Below are positions 52,727 through 63,333 of a stretch of DNA of 64,000 nucleotides, one piece after another. The position numbers and the translations under genes are program-made. Under the pieces are notes generated by a model that saw only the letters and a program-made list of their open reading frames with translations, made no database searches and was not told where the DNA came from. Numbering within the stretch: the stretch's first letter is position 1; every line of letters begins with the position of its first letter. The DNA is from Halomonas maura (GTDB lineage Bacteria > Pseudomonadota > Gammaproteobacteria > Pseudomonadales > Halomonadaceae): contig NZ_JAUFPQ010000012.1 of the NCBI RefSeq assembly GCF_030409305.1, positions 124,001 through 188,000 on the forward strand, given 5' to 3'.

Positions 52727-52799
52727 TTCATATTTTAGCTGGAGCGTGCGTCACGGTAGCGGTAACGCTAGCATTGGTGTGTCCAAGGCAAAATATGAA
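52727..52799. promoter_or_regulatory. Divergent fds promoter region with inverted repeats
   Basis: Perfect 10-base inverted repeat TTCATATTTT (52727-52736) and AAAATATGAA (52790-52799), with TAGCGGTAACGCTA (52757-52770) between them. Each AT-rich arm sits near a gene start, so they could be -10 regions or operator halves for the regulator encoded at 52811. Confidence 0.6.
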
Positions 52800-52810
52800 A
52801 CTTTGTTCAC

Positions 52811-53872
52811 ATGAAGCGAATCCGGATCACCCCCGCCTGGTACTTCAGCGACGAGGCCGGCAACCAGCTCGATCCCAAGCTCTTCGCGCTGCTCGAGGCG
52901 GTGCATCGGCATGGCAAGTTGACCCGGGCCGCCGAGACCGTCGGCGTCTCCTACCGCCACGCCTGGAACCTGCTCAACAAGTGGGGGGAGTTCTTCGGCA
53001 TACCCCTGGTCGAGCTCGAGCGAGGCAAGGGCGCGCGGCTGTCGGCCCTGGGCGAGAAGCTGCTGTGGGCCGAGCAGCGGGTGATCGCCCGCCTGGGTCC
53101 GCAGCTCGAGAGCCTGGGCTCGGAGCTCAACCTGGCCATCCAGCAGACCCTGGAGGGCGTCAAGCCGGTACTGCGGCTGCATGCCAGCCATGGCTATGCC
53201 GTCGAGCAACTGCCGGCACATCTCGACGGGCTGCGCCTCGACCTGCAGTACTGCAGTCCCCGCGAGGCGCTGGCCGCGCTTCAGCGGGGCGCCTGCGACC
53301 TGGCCGGCTTCCACCTGCCCCATGGCGAGGTCGGCCGTCGGGTGAGCCGGGGGTACCGGGATCTGCTCAAGCCGCGCAGCTATCGGGTGGTGCGGTTCAT
53401 CACCCGCCGTCAGGGGCTGATGGTGGCGCCGGGCAATCCGCTGGGCATCGGGGGGCTCGCCGACCTGGCCAAGGGTGGGACCCGCTTCATCAATCGCCAG
53501 GCGGCCTCGGGCACCCGGGCGCTACTGGACGGACTGCTCGAGGAAGCCGAGCTGCCGGCGCGAGGGGTCCGCGGCTACGAGCTCGAGGAGTACACCCACT
53601 CGGCGGTGGCGGCCTACGTCGCCGCCGGCATGGCGGATGCGGGCTTCGGCGTCGAGGCGGCGGCACGGCGCTTCGGTCTCGGGTTCGTGCCGCTGGCGCT
53701 GGAGGACTACCTGCTGGTCTGTCATCGACGCAGCCTGGCCGAGCCCAAGCTCCGGCGACTGCTCGAGGTGCTGGGCGGCGCGGCCTTCCAGGACGCGGTG
53801 GCAGCGCTGCCGGGCTATACGCCGGATCGCTGCGGCGAGGTGGAGGGGGTGGAGGCGCTGCTGCCCGACTGA
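52811..53872 (+). CDS. ModE-like winged-helix regulator with periplasmic-binding-protein-like domain
   Basis: 353 residues. An N-terminal ModE/LysR-type winged helix (about 20-85: HGKLTRAAETVGVSYRHAWNLL) is joined to a PBP-like ligand domain (about 115-345, PF12727-like) with RFINRQAASGTR. Similar proteins control molybdoenzyme operons, sensing molybdate-related compounds or another small ligand. It is divergent from fdsGBA, so control of formate dehydrogenase is likely by position. It is not the LysR-type FdsR seen in Cupriavidus. No classic MOP domain is visible. Confidence 0.85.
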   Translation: MKRIRITPAWYFSDEAGNQLDPKLFALLEAVHRHGKLTRAAETVGVSYRHAWNLLNKWGEFFGIPLVELERGKGARLSALGEKLLWAEQRVIARLGPQLESLGSELNLAIQQTLEGVKPVLRLHASHGYAVEQLPAHLDGLRLDLQYCSPREALAALQRGACDLAGFHLPHGEVGRRVSRGYRDLLKPRSYRVVRFITRRQGLMVAPGNPLGIGGLADLAKGGTRFINRQAASGTRALLDGLLEEAELPARGVRGYELEEYTHSAVAAYVAAGMADAGFGVEAAARRFGLGFVPLALEDYLLVCHRRSLAEPKLRRLLEVLGGAAFQDAVAALPGYTPDRCGEVEGVEALLPD

Positions 53873-53874
53873 CA

Positions 53875-53900
53875 GAAAAAACGCGGCGCCGGGGCGCCGC
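53875..53900 (-). terminator. Rho-independent terminator after the NhaC-family gene
   Basis: On the minus strand: stem GCGGCGCC/GGCGCCGC followed by GTTTTTTC, 22 bases past the NhaC-family stop. It also abuts the stop of the plus-strand regulator and may serve both. Confidence 0.85.
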
Positions 53901-53922
53901 GAAGCGGGGGACGAGCAAGCGG

Positions 53923-55407
53923 TCAGGTCATCGCATAGCCCAGCACCACGAAGCCCCCGGCGGTCAGCAGGGCGCCGAGCAGCGCATAGGGGAACTGGGT
54001 CAGGCCGTGCTGCATCGGCAGGCAGCCGCTGCCCTGGGAGGACAGCACCGAGGAGTCGGAGAAGAAACAGGCGTGGCTGCCGAAGCTCGAGGCGGAGAGC
54101 AGCGCCCCCACCACCAGCGGCATCGGCGCGCCCAGGTGCTGGGCCATGGGCACCACGATGGGGATGGAGATCACGAACACGCCCCAGGACGAGCCGGTGG
54201 CGAACACCACCACGGCCATGGAGACGAACACCAGGGCGGGCAGCAGGGCCACCGTCAGGTAGGGCGAGAGGGCGTCGATCATGAAGGCCGTCATGCCCAA
54301 CTGGTCGTTGACCTCGCGCAGCACGAAGCCCACCGCGACGATGGCCAGCGGCAGCATCATGGTGCGAAAGCCGTCCATGATGGCGTCCATCAGGGTGTTG
54401 AAGCTGGCCAGCCGCTGGGCCAGGTAGAGCGCCAGGGTGAACAGGGTGGCGACGATCACGCCCTTGAGCAGGTCGATCTCGAACCAGGCGCTGGCGCCGA
54501 TCAGCACGGCCATGGGGGCCAGGAAGTTGACCACCCCCAGCCAGGGGCGCATGGCCGGGGCGGCGTCGTCGCCGAGCGGCTGGTCCGGGGCGCCGTCGGG
54601 AATCGGCTGGCCGGCGCGGGCGCGGGCCTCGGCGGCGCGCATCGGCCCCAGGTCGGGCAGCTTGCCCACGGCGACCAGCAGCACCAGGCCCATGGCCACC
54701 CAGCCATAGAGCATGAAGGGGATGGACTGGAGGTACAGCCCCATGCCCGGGCCCTCGGTGGCCGCGTTGGTCTCGAGCAGTTCGGCGAAGTACACCGCCC
54801 AGGTGGACAGCGGGACCAGGATGCAGATCGGGGCCGCGGTGGAGTCGACGATATAGGCCAGCTTCTCCCGGGAGACGCCGAAGCGGTCGGTGAGTCGCTT
54901 CATGGCCGCCGAGGTCGCCAGGGCGTTGAGGTAGTCGTCGATGAAGATCAGCACGCCCAGGGCGACGGTGCTGAGCAGCGACTGGCGGCGGGTCTTCACC
55001 AGCCGCGTCATGAAGTGGCTGAAGCTCAGGGTGCAACCCGATTTCTCGAGCATGGCGATGAAGCCCCCCATCAGGCCGCACACCAGGATCAGCCAGGCGA
55101 TGGTCTCGTTCATCATCACCGACAGCGAGATGTCGGCGAGTTCACCGACGAAGTCCTCGGGCTGGAGCAGGATCAGCCCGGCGAGCACGCCGACCGCCAG
55201 GGCCTCGAGGGTGCGGTGGGTGGCGATGGCCACCACCAGCACGATCAACGACGGCACCAGGCTGATCCAGCCGTAGTCGTTGCCCGGCTGGTGGGTCAGC
55301 GTCAGGCCGACGACCGAGCCCAGCACGGCCAGCACCAGCAGCAGGGTGCGGCCCGTGCCGCGGCGGGCCGGCAGCGAGGGGGCGAAGGGGTGGGTAGACT
55401 GGCTCAT
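53923..55407 (-). CDS. NhaC-family Na+/H+ or metabolite antiporter
   Basis: 494 residues from the ATG at 55407 (GGAGG 7 bases upstream); the longer frame upstream is untranslated. About twelve membrane segments. Signatures include IDDYLNALATSAAMK and SSFGSHACFFSDSSVLSSQ, as in NhaC proteins, plus a charged loop after TM7. The family includes sodium/proton antiporters and metabolite exchangers such as malate/lactate. It lies between the fds regulator and a puuA-like gene, so a polyamine or organic-cation substrate is possible but unproven. Confidence 0.85.
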   Translation of the reverse strand: MSQSTHPFAPSLPARRGTGRTLLLVLAVLGSVVGLTLTHQPGNDYGWISLVPSLIVLVVAIATHRTLEALAVGVLAGLILLQPEDFVGELADISLSVMMNETIAWLILVCGLMGGFIAMLEKSGCTLSFSHFMTRLVKTRRQSLLSTVALGVLIFIDDYLNALATSAAMKRLTDRFGVSREKLAYIVDSTAAPICILVPLSTWAVYFAELLETNAATEGPGMGLYLQSIPFMLYGWVAMGLVLLVAVGKLPDLGPMRAAEARARAGQPIPDGAPDQPLGDDAAPAMRPWLGVVNFLAPMAVLIGASAWFEIDLLKGVIVATLFTLALYLAQRLASFNTLMDAIMDGFRTMMLPLAIVAVGFVLREVNDQLGMTAFMIDALSPYLTVALLPALVFVSMAVVVFATGSSWGVFVISIPIVVPMAQHLGAPMPLVVGALLSASSFGSHACFFSDSSVLSSQGSGCLPMQHGLTQFPYALLGALLTAGGFVVLGYAMT

Positions 55408-55613
55408 GGGCGACCTCCGTTGTGCGCTGTCGCGGGTCGGGTGGCAAGAGCCGGGGCACGGGGGATTGTGGTTGTCATCTCGTGGCTCCCTTGTGGGCGG
55501 ATAGTGAACGGGAGGCTCGTCCGGCACGGGGTCTCCGGACGCGCGCCGGCGGGGACGCCGGGGGGCATCGCTGACGCGGGTGGGGGAGGCCGGCGAGCCG
55601 GAGGCCGTCTGGC

Positions 55614-56990
55614 TCAGACCTGGCGCAGGTACCAGTCGTATTCCAGCTTGCTGACCGCCTGCATGGCCTGGTCGCGCTCGGCGCGGCGGTTGGCCAGGAA
55701 GACGCGCATGAAGTCCCGGCCGAGGGCCTCGGCGAGGGCCTCGCTGCCTTCCAGCAGGGCCAGCGCCTGGCTCCAGCTGTTGGTCAGGCTGGGCGGCACC
55801 TGGTCGTAGGCATTGCCGCTGATCGCCGGGGGCGGCGCGAGCCGGCGCTGCAGGCCGTGGTCGATGGCCGCCAGCAGCGCCGCCATCAGCAGGTAGGGAT
55901 TGGCATCCGCGCCGGCGACCCGGTGCTCGATGCGCCGGGCCTCGTTGGGGCCGGACGGGATGCGCACCGCCACCGAGCGGTTGTCGTAGCCCCAGGTCGG
56001 GGCCATGGGCACGTAGAGCCCCGGCTGGAAGCGGCGGAAGGAGTTGAGGTTGGGCGCGAACAGCGCCATGGAGGCCGGCATCAGCTCCAGCAACCCGGCC
56101 ACGGCCTGCTTGAGCCGAGGCGTGCCCAGGGGATCCTGGTCCTCGGCCGCGAAGACATTGCGGCCCATCTCGTCGAGCAGGCTGATATGCACATGGGTGC
56201 CGTTGCCGGCCTCGTCGCCGTAGGGCTTGGCCATGAAGGTGGCCTCGAAGCCGTGCTGGAGCGCCACGCCCTTGATCAGTCGCTTGAGCAGCACGGCGCT
56301 GTCGCAGGCCGCCAGCGCATCATCGCAGTGAATCAGGTTGATCTCGAACTGCCCCGGGGCGCACTCCTTGAGGGCGGTGTCCAGCGGCAGGCGCTGGAGG
56401 CGTGCCGCGGCGTGGATGTCCTCGAGGAAATCGGCGTACTCGTCGAGCTCGCTGATCGAGTACAGCTGGCTATGGGTGGCGCGCTCGCCACTGGCCGGCG
56501 AGCAGGGGGGCTGGATCATGCCCAGGGCGTCACGCTGGCGGTCGACCAGGTAGAACTCCATCTCCACGGCGACCACCGGTGTCAGGCCCGCCCGCTGGAA
56601 GCGCTCCAGCACCCGCGACAGCACCTGGCGCGGGTCGGCGAAGTAGGGGCTCTCGTCGACCTCGACCATGGACATCAGCAGCTGGGCCTGGCGGCCATTG
56701 CGCAGCCAGGGGCTCGGCATCAGGGTGCCCGGCACGGGGCGGCAGACCCGGTCGCCGTCGCCACTCGACAGCCCCAGGCCGGTCTCCTCGATGGTGTTGC
56801 CGAGGATGTCCAGGGCGAACACCGAGGCCGGCAGGTTGACGCCGTCGCGGCAGGCCTTCTCCAGGTTCTCGCGGGGGATGCGCTTGCCGCGCTGCACGCC
56901 GTTGAGGTCGCTGATCAGCAGGTCGATGCTGGCAATGTCGGGGTGACGTTCCAGGAAGTCACGGGCTTCGTCGACGGTGAGGGGCGGCAT
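55614..56990 (-). CDS. puuA: Glutamine-synthetase-family ligase, gamma-glutamylpolyamine synthetase-like (copy 2)
   Basis: 458 residues. Same fold as copy 1 but clearly diverged: N-terminus IDLLISDLNGVQRGKRIP, catalytic VVAVEMEFYLV, KPYGDEAGNGTHVHISL and AGADANPYLLMAA. It is divergent from puuD-spuC-puuC and is probably the ligase of that branch, or specific for a different amine such as spermidine. Copy 1 is about 35% similar by eye. An NhaC-family gene follows on the same strand, 206 bases downstream. Confidence 0.88.
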   Translation of the reverse strand: MPPLTVDEARDFLERHPDIASIDLLISDLNGVQRGKRIPRENLEKACRDGVNLPASVFALDILGNTIEETGLGLSSGDGDRVCRPVPGTLMPSPWLRNGRQAQLLMSMVEVDESPYFADPRQVLSRVLERFQRAGLTPVVAVEMEFYLVDRQRDALGMIQPPCSPASGERATHSQLYSISELDEYADFLEDIHAAARLQRLPLDTALKECAPGQFEINLIHCDDALAACDSAVLLKRLIKGVALQHGFEATFMAKPYGDEAGNGTHVHISLLDEMGRNVFAAEDQDPLGTPRLKQAVAGLLELMPASMALFAPNLNSFRRFQPGLYVPMAPTWGYDNRSVAVRIPSGPNEARRIEHRVAGADANPYLLMAALLAAIDHGLQRRLAPPPAISGNAYDQVPPSLTNSWSQALALLEGSEALAEALGRDFMRVFLANRRAERDQAMQAVSKLEYDWYLRQV

Positions 56991-57248
56991 GATGGCACCT
57001 GTTTCCTTGGGGCATTGACGTTGGGGTCATCTTTGGCGCAAGCGATGTGTGTTGTCAAATCTTTTACGTTATTGCCGCGATCCTTCAGGGAGCCTGCGCG
57101 GCGCGTCTTCGCATAAACACATAAAAATCAAATAGATGATGCGATTATGCCCCGCGAGAGTGGTTCTCGGGTTGGCAAGATTAATCAACCGCGCTATGTT
57201 GAGCAAACCATACCAAGCACGCTGTCACGCGATATCGAGGAGACTGCC
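56991..57248. promoter_or_regulatory. Divergent puuA / puuD promoter region
   Basis: 258 bases with an AT-rich core (57040-57150: TGTTGTCAAATCTTTTACG, AAACACATAAAAATCAAATAG) that must hold both promoters. TTTGAC-like and TATAAT-like boxes are present but not unique. No clear perfect operator palindrome was found. The GTTGAATA motif of the other polyamine promoters is absent. Confidence 0.5.
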
Positions 57249-58016
57249 ATGCAGACCCGACCCCTGGTGGGAGTGATCGCCTGCCGCCGAGAGGTGGAGG
57301 GCCATCCCGCCCATATGGTCACCGACAAGTACCTGAGCGCCCTGCGAGAGTATGGCCTCGAGCCGGTGGTGCTGCCGGTCTGGGAAGCGGTCGAAGGGGT
57401 GGCCATCAAGCCCCTGCTGGCCCGTCTGGACGGCCTGGTGCTGACCGGCAGCTACACCAATGTGGCGCCGCAGCGTTACGGGGCCGAGCGCGCGCCCGAG
57501 AACACCCGGGCCGACCGCGACCGCGATGCCGCGGCCATGGCCTGGGTGCCGGTGGCCCTGGACCTGGGGGTGCCGCTGCTGGGCATCTGCCGGGGCTTCC
57601 AGGAGCTCAATGTGGCCTTCGGTGGCAGCCTCTACCAGGCGGTGCAGCACCAGCCGGGCAGGCTCGACCACCGGGAGCCGGCCGGCGACCGGGAGGCCCA
57701 GTACGCGCCCTGTCATGACCTGGAGATCCTCCCGGGCGGACGGCTGGCGGCGCTCTACCCCGAGCGCCAGGCCCGGGTGAACTCCCTGCATCAGCAGGGC
57801 ATCGAGCGGCTCGGCGAGGGCCTCACCGCCGAGGCGGTGGCGCCCGATGGCCTGATCGAGGCCCTCTCGGTCAGCGACGCGCCCGCCTTCACCCTGGCGG
57901 TGCAGTGGCACCCCGAATGGCGCCCGCGGGAGCATCCGCTGAATGACGCCCTGTTCACCGCCTTCGCCCAGGCCTGCGCGCAGCATCAGGCCAGCCCCTT
58001 GTCCCTGCCGGCCTGA
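57249..58016 (+). CDS. puuD: Gamma-glutamyl-GABA hydrolase
   Basis: 255 residues (E. coli PuuD 254). Class-I glutamine amidotransferase/peptidase C26 fold with nucleophile C114 in GICRGFQE and H221/E223 in QWHPEW. It splits gamma-glutamyl-GABA to glutamate and GABA, the last step of the Puu route. GAGGAG lies 7 bases before the ATG. It heads the puuD-spuC-puuC operon. Confidence 0.95.
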   Translation: MQTRPLVGVIACRREVEGHPAHMVTDKYLSALREYGLEPVVLPVWEAVEGVAIKPLLARLDGLVLTGSYTNVAPQRYGAERAPENTRADRDRDAAAMAWVPVALDLGVPLLGICRGFQELNVAFGGSLYQAVQHQPGRLDHREPAGDREAQYAPCHDLEILPGGRLAALYPERQARVNSLHQQGIERLGEGLTAEAVAPDGLIEALSVSDAPAFTLAVQWHPEWRPREHPLNDALFTAFAQACAQHQASPLSLPA

Positions 58017-58041
58017 GGGCCCTCGATCCCGGAGAATCATC

Positions 58042-59456
58042 ATGCAGACCCAAGCGTGCCAGGCCCTGGACCGGGCCCATCACCTGCACCCCTTCACCGA
58101 TTTCAAGGCGCTGGGCGAGGAGGGCAGTCGCGTCATCACCCATGCCCAGGGCGTCTATATCCACGACAGTGACGGCCACCGCATCCTCGACGGCATGGCC
58201 GGGCTGTGGTGCGTGAACCTCGGCTACGGGCGCCACGAGCTGGTCGAGGCCGCCCGCGCCCAGCTCGCCGAGCTGCCCTACTACAACACCTTCTTCAAGA
58301 CCACGCATCCGCCGGCGGCCCGCCTGGCCGAGAAGCTCTGCCAGCTGGCGCCGGCGCACATCAACCACGTGTTCTTCACCGGCTCCGGCTCCGAGGCCAA
58401 CGATACCGTGCTGCGCATGGTGCGCCGCTACTGGTCCCTCGAGGGCAAGCCCGAGAAGCAGTGGATCATCGGCCGCGAGAACGGCTATCACGGCTCCACC
58501 CTGGCCGGCATGAGCCTCGGCGGCATGGCGCCCATGCACGACCAGGGCGGCCCCTGCGTGCCGGGCATCACCCATGTGCGCCAGCCCTACTGGTTCGGTG
58601 AAGGGCGGTTCGGCGAGGAGGGCGACCAGTCGCCGGAGGCCTTCGGTCGCGCCTGTGCCGCGGCCCTGGAGGAGAAGATCCTCGCCCTCGGCGAGGACCG
58701 GGTGGCGGCCTTTATCGCCGAACCCGTGCAGGGCGCCGGCGGCGCCATCATGCCGCCGGCGAGCTACTGGCCGGCGGTGAAGGAGGTGCTGGCCAGGTAC
58801 GACATCCTGCTGGTGGCCGACGAGGTGATCTGCGGCTTCGGCCGCCTCGGCGAGTGGTTCGGCAGCCAGCACTTCGGCCTCGAGCCGGACCTGATGCCGA
58901 TCGCCAAGGGGTTGTCCTCGGGCTACCTGCCCATCGGCGGCGTGCTGGTGGGTGACCGCGTGGCCGAGACGCTGATCGAGGAGGGCGGCGAGTTCTTCCA
59001 TGGCTTCACCTACTCGGGGCATCCGGCCTGTGCGGCCGTGGCGCTGAGGAACCTGGAACTGCTGGAGGCCGAAGGGATCGTCGAGCGGGTCCGCGACGAC
59101 CTGGGGCCCTACCTGGCCGAGCGCTGGGCGGCCCTGGGCGACCATCCCCTGGTCGGCGAGGCGCGCTCGCTGGGCCTGATGGGCGCCCTGGAACTGGTCG
59201 CCGACAAGGCCACCGGGAAGCGCTTCGACAAGGCCCTCTCGGCCGGCAACCTGTGCCGTGACATCTGCTTCGCCACCGGATTGGTGATGCGCTCGGTGGG
59301 CGATACCATGATCATCGCCCCGCCGCTGGTGATCACCCGCGACGAGATCGACGAGCTGGTGCGCCTGGCGCGCCGGGCCCTGGACGAGACCGCCCGTCGC
59401 CTGGCCGAGCCACGCCCGCAGGCCCCGTCCGCCGCCCAACCCGAGGAGATTCGCGC

Positions 59457-59460
<4 letters not shown>
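58042..59460 (+). CDS. spuC: Putrescine-pyruvate-type class III aminotransferase
   Basis: 472 residues. PLP lysine K289 in PIAKGLSSGYLPIGG, with ADEVICGFGR ahead of it and an FTGSGSEANDT phosphate-binding loop. It resembles Pseudomonas SpuC, which transfers the amino group of putrescine to pyruvate, giving 4-aminobutanal without gamma-glutamylation. Its stop overlaps the puuC start. The start ATG at 58042 has a GGAGAA element 5 bases upstream. It could also act on other omega-amines. Confidence 0.92.
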
Positions 59461-60971
<1,511 letters not shown>

Positions 60972-61014
60972 GCGTCGCCGCGATCGGGACCGCCCGGCGC
61001 GTGTCCGCGTGACC

Positions 61015-61046
61015 GATGCCCGGCGCCCTTCAGGGCACCGGGCGTC
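61015..61046. terminator. Hairpin between convergent puuC and BBE-oxidase genes
   Basis: Nested stem GATGCCCGG/CCGGGCGTC with an inner GCCC/GGGC and TTCA loop. There is no U tract. It separates two converging genes. Confidence 0.65.
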
Positions 61047-61058
61047 GTTGGGGGCCCG

Positions 61059-62498
61059 TCAGGCGGCGTCCTCGGCGGCGGCGGGCGGGATATTCAGGTT
61101 CACGCGGAACAGGTTGTCCGGGTCATAGCGGCGCTTGACCGCCTGCAGGCGCTCGTAGTTGACGCCGTAGGCGCTGGCGACGCGATCGCCCTCGTCCTCG
61201 GTGAGGAAGTTGACGTAGCCACCGCCCGTGGCGAAGGGGGCGAGCGCGCGGAAGACGTCGCGTGCCCAGTCGCGGCAGCGGTCATCCTCGTCGGCTTCCT
61301 GCCAGCGGGCGTGCACGTTCATCACGTAGTGGGCGTTGCGGCCGGCATAGGCGGTGGCGGTCGGGTCGACCCGCGACATGGCGCCCCCCAGCTGGGCCAG
61401 GAAGATCTCGCACTCCGGGCTCGGCAGCATCTCGGCCGCGGTGATGGCCTGCTCCAGGGCCTCGTCGGTGAGGTCGGCAAAGTCATGGGACTTCCAGTAG
61501 TTGCGGGCCCCCGGGGCGAGCAGGGGGTCGAAGGCCGCCTGGAAGCCGGCATACGGCTGGCTGCCCAGCATCTGGCCGACCGGTTCGCCGAACCTCAGCA
61601 GCGGGGCCACGTCGCGCTCGGCGTTGGCCGGATCGCCGCAATGCAACAGGGCGAACACCACCACGCGGTGTCCATGCACGGCCTCGGGGAGGAAGGGCAG
61701 GGGCGGCGCGTCGCGCAGGATCGCCCAGACGCTGAGTTCATCCGGCGCCTGGTGGGTGAAGTCGCGCCAGGCGTGCAGCACCTGGCGGGCCTGGTCATAG
61801 GGGTAGACCACCAGTCCGGCATGCACCTCCGGGCCCACCGGGTGAAGGCGGAACTCGAAGGACGTCACCACCCCGAAGTTGCCGCCGCCGCCGCGCAGGG
61901 CCCAGAACAGCTCGGGTTCGTCCTCGGCCGAGACGCGGTGCCGCTGCCCGTCGGCGGTGATCACATCGGCCGAGAGCAGGTTATCGGCGGTCATGCCGTA
62001 CTTGCGGGTCAGCCAGCCGAAGCCGCCGCCCAGGGCGAGGCCGGCCACGCCGGTGGTGGAGTTGACGCCCAGGGGGGTCGCCAGGCCGAAGGCCTGGGTC
62101 TCGGCATCGACATCGCCGAGCAGGGCGCCCGGCGCCACCCGGGCGGTGCCTTGCCGGGGATCCACATGGACCGAGCGCATGGCCGAGAGGTCGATCACCA
62201 GGCCGCCCTCGGCGATGGCGTTGCCGGCGATATGGTGGCCGCCGCCCCGCACGCTCAACCACATGCGCCGGGCGCGGGCGAAGTCGATGGCCTGGACGAT
62301 GTCCTGATTGCCCTGGCAGCAGGCGATCAATGCCGGGTGACGATCGACCATGCCGTTCCAGACGTGTCGCAGCGACGGGTAATCCTCGTCGGCCGGGGTG
62401 ATCAGGCGCCCCCTGAGGCGGGCCGCGAAGTCGTCGACGTCCTCGGTCGGCAGGGCGGCCTGGTCGCCATCCAGGGTGCGATAGGTGAGCGCTGTCAT
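61059..62498 (-). CDS. FAD-binding oxidoreductase, BBE family
   Basis: 479 residues from the ATG at 62498, behind GAGGG; upstream ATGs lack a good ribosome binding site. The FAD domain has RGGGHHIAGNA (the His can carry covalent FAD) and the GVAGLALGGGFGWLTRKYG loop, where the second covalent attachment Cys of bicovalent members is replaced by Phe. The BBE domain ends with Y-x-N-D-P-D-N-L-F near the C-terminus. Substrates range from alkaloids to sugars; none can be assigned here. It is convergent with puuC. Confidence 0.85.
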   Translation of the reverse strand: MTALTYRTLDGDQAALPTEDVDDFAARLRGRLITPADEDYPSLRHVWNGMVDRHPALIACCQGNQDIVQAIDFARARRMWLSVRGGGHHIAGNAIAEGGLVIDLSAMRSVHVDPRQGTARVAPGALLGDVDAETQAFGLATPLGVNSTTGVAGLALGGGFGWLTRKYGMTADNLLSADVITADGQRHRVSAEDEPELFWALRGGGGNFGVVTSFEFRLHPVGPEVHAGLVVYPYDQARQVLHAWRDFTHQAPDELSVWAILRDAPPLPFLPEAVHGHRVVVFALLHCGDPANAERDVAPLLRFGEPVGQMLGSQPYAGFQAAFDPLLAPGARNYWKSHDFADLTDEALEQAITAAEMLPSPECEIFLAQLGGAMSRVDPTATAYAGRNAHYVMNVHARWQEADEDDRCRDWARDVFRALAPFATGGGYVNFLTEDEGDRVASAYGVNYERLQAVKRRYDPDNLFRVNLNIPPAAAEDAA

Positions 62499-62755
62499 GG
62501 TGCTTTCCCTCATCTGCATGGGGACCACCGGAGTGGCGCGGCCCCGCCGGGATCCCGCTGGGTCGTTGCGATGCTCCTGCTGATCAGTCTGGATGGTCGC
62601 GGCCGGCGCAGTGGCTCAAATTCCCTAGGGGGAAAGTAGCGATGCGGGTGTGATGACGGCGTGCTCGGCGGGCGTCGGGGGCCACCAGCGGAAGGCGGGT
62701 CGGGCGATGAGGGAGCCGGGGCGCGGCGGGCCCCGGCGAGGGGCGGGGGGAGGGG

Positions 62756-62956
62756 TCAGCGGGTGGTCTCGCGGCGCTTGCTGACCGAGGCGCCGGCGAC
62801 GCCGAAGTCCTGGGGGGCGATGTCGGCCAGCACGACCCGCACGCTCTCCGGGGTGCAGTCCACGGCCTCCACGCAGGCGGCGGTCACCTTCTCGATCAGG
62901 GCTTCCTTCTGGGCGTCGCTGCGCCCCTCGATCAGCTGGATGTTCACGATCGGCAT
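62756..62956 (-). CDS. 4-oxalocrotonate tautomerase-family protein
   Basis: 66 residues starting MPIVNIQLIEGRSDAQK; the ATG at 62956 leaves Pro as residue 1 after Met removal, as the tautomerase mechanism requires, and GGAG lies 7 bases upstream. The upstream METG extension is therefore not used. A small trimer- or hexamer-forming enzyme with catalytic Pro1. The substrate is unknown. Confidence 0.9.
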   Translation of the reverse strand: MPIVNIQLIEGRSDAQKEALIEKVTAACVEAVDCTPESVRVVLADIAPQDFGVAGASVSKRRETTR

Positions 62957-63099
62957 GCCGGTCTCCATGATGTGGAAATATTTTCTGAAATGATTCCAGG
63001 CAGGACGGCCGTTGTCAACGGCCGGCAGGTCGCTGGTTCTTGTACCACAGCGAGGCGGTTATTGTGCGCAGCTGGCCTGGCCGGCACCGCAGAGACCGG

Positions 63100-63270
63100 A
63101 TGCTGCGCTGGCGGAAACGCGATCCCGCCAAGCGCCTGCAGCGGGACTACGAGCGCAGGCTGGAACAGGCCATGGTGGCCGCCCGCAACGGGGACATGCG
63201 CGCCAACGCCTCACTGACCGAGGAGGCAGAGGCCCTGCGGGAAGCCATCGACCGGCAGAAGGGGGCCTGA
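63100..63270 (+). CDS. DUF6435-like small protein (56 aa)
   Basis: Starts MLRWRKRDPAKRLQRDYE at the ATG at 63100. The pattern DPAKRLQ...LEQAM...RNGDMR...LTEEAEAL matches a widespread family of ~55-residue proteins (DUF6435/Lacal_2735-like) of unknown function. It is entirely helical and charged. An in-frame ATG 20 codons upstream is judged not to be used, since the family starts at MLRW. The ribosome binding site is weak. Confidence 0.75.
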   Translation: MLRWRKRDPAKRLQRDYERRLEQAMVAARNGDMRANASLTEEAEALREAIDRQKGA

Positions 63271-63333
63271 GCCGGCCGCGGGGGCGGGGTGGCCACCGGG
63301 CCGGCGGCGGCCCGCCGACCCGATGACGCCCGG

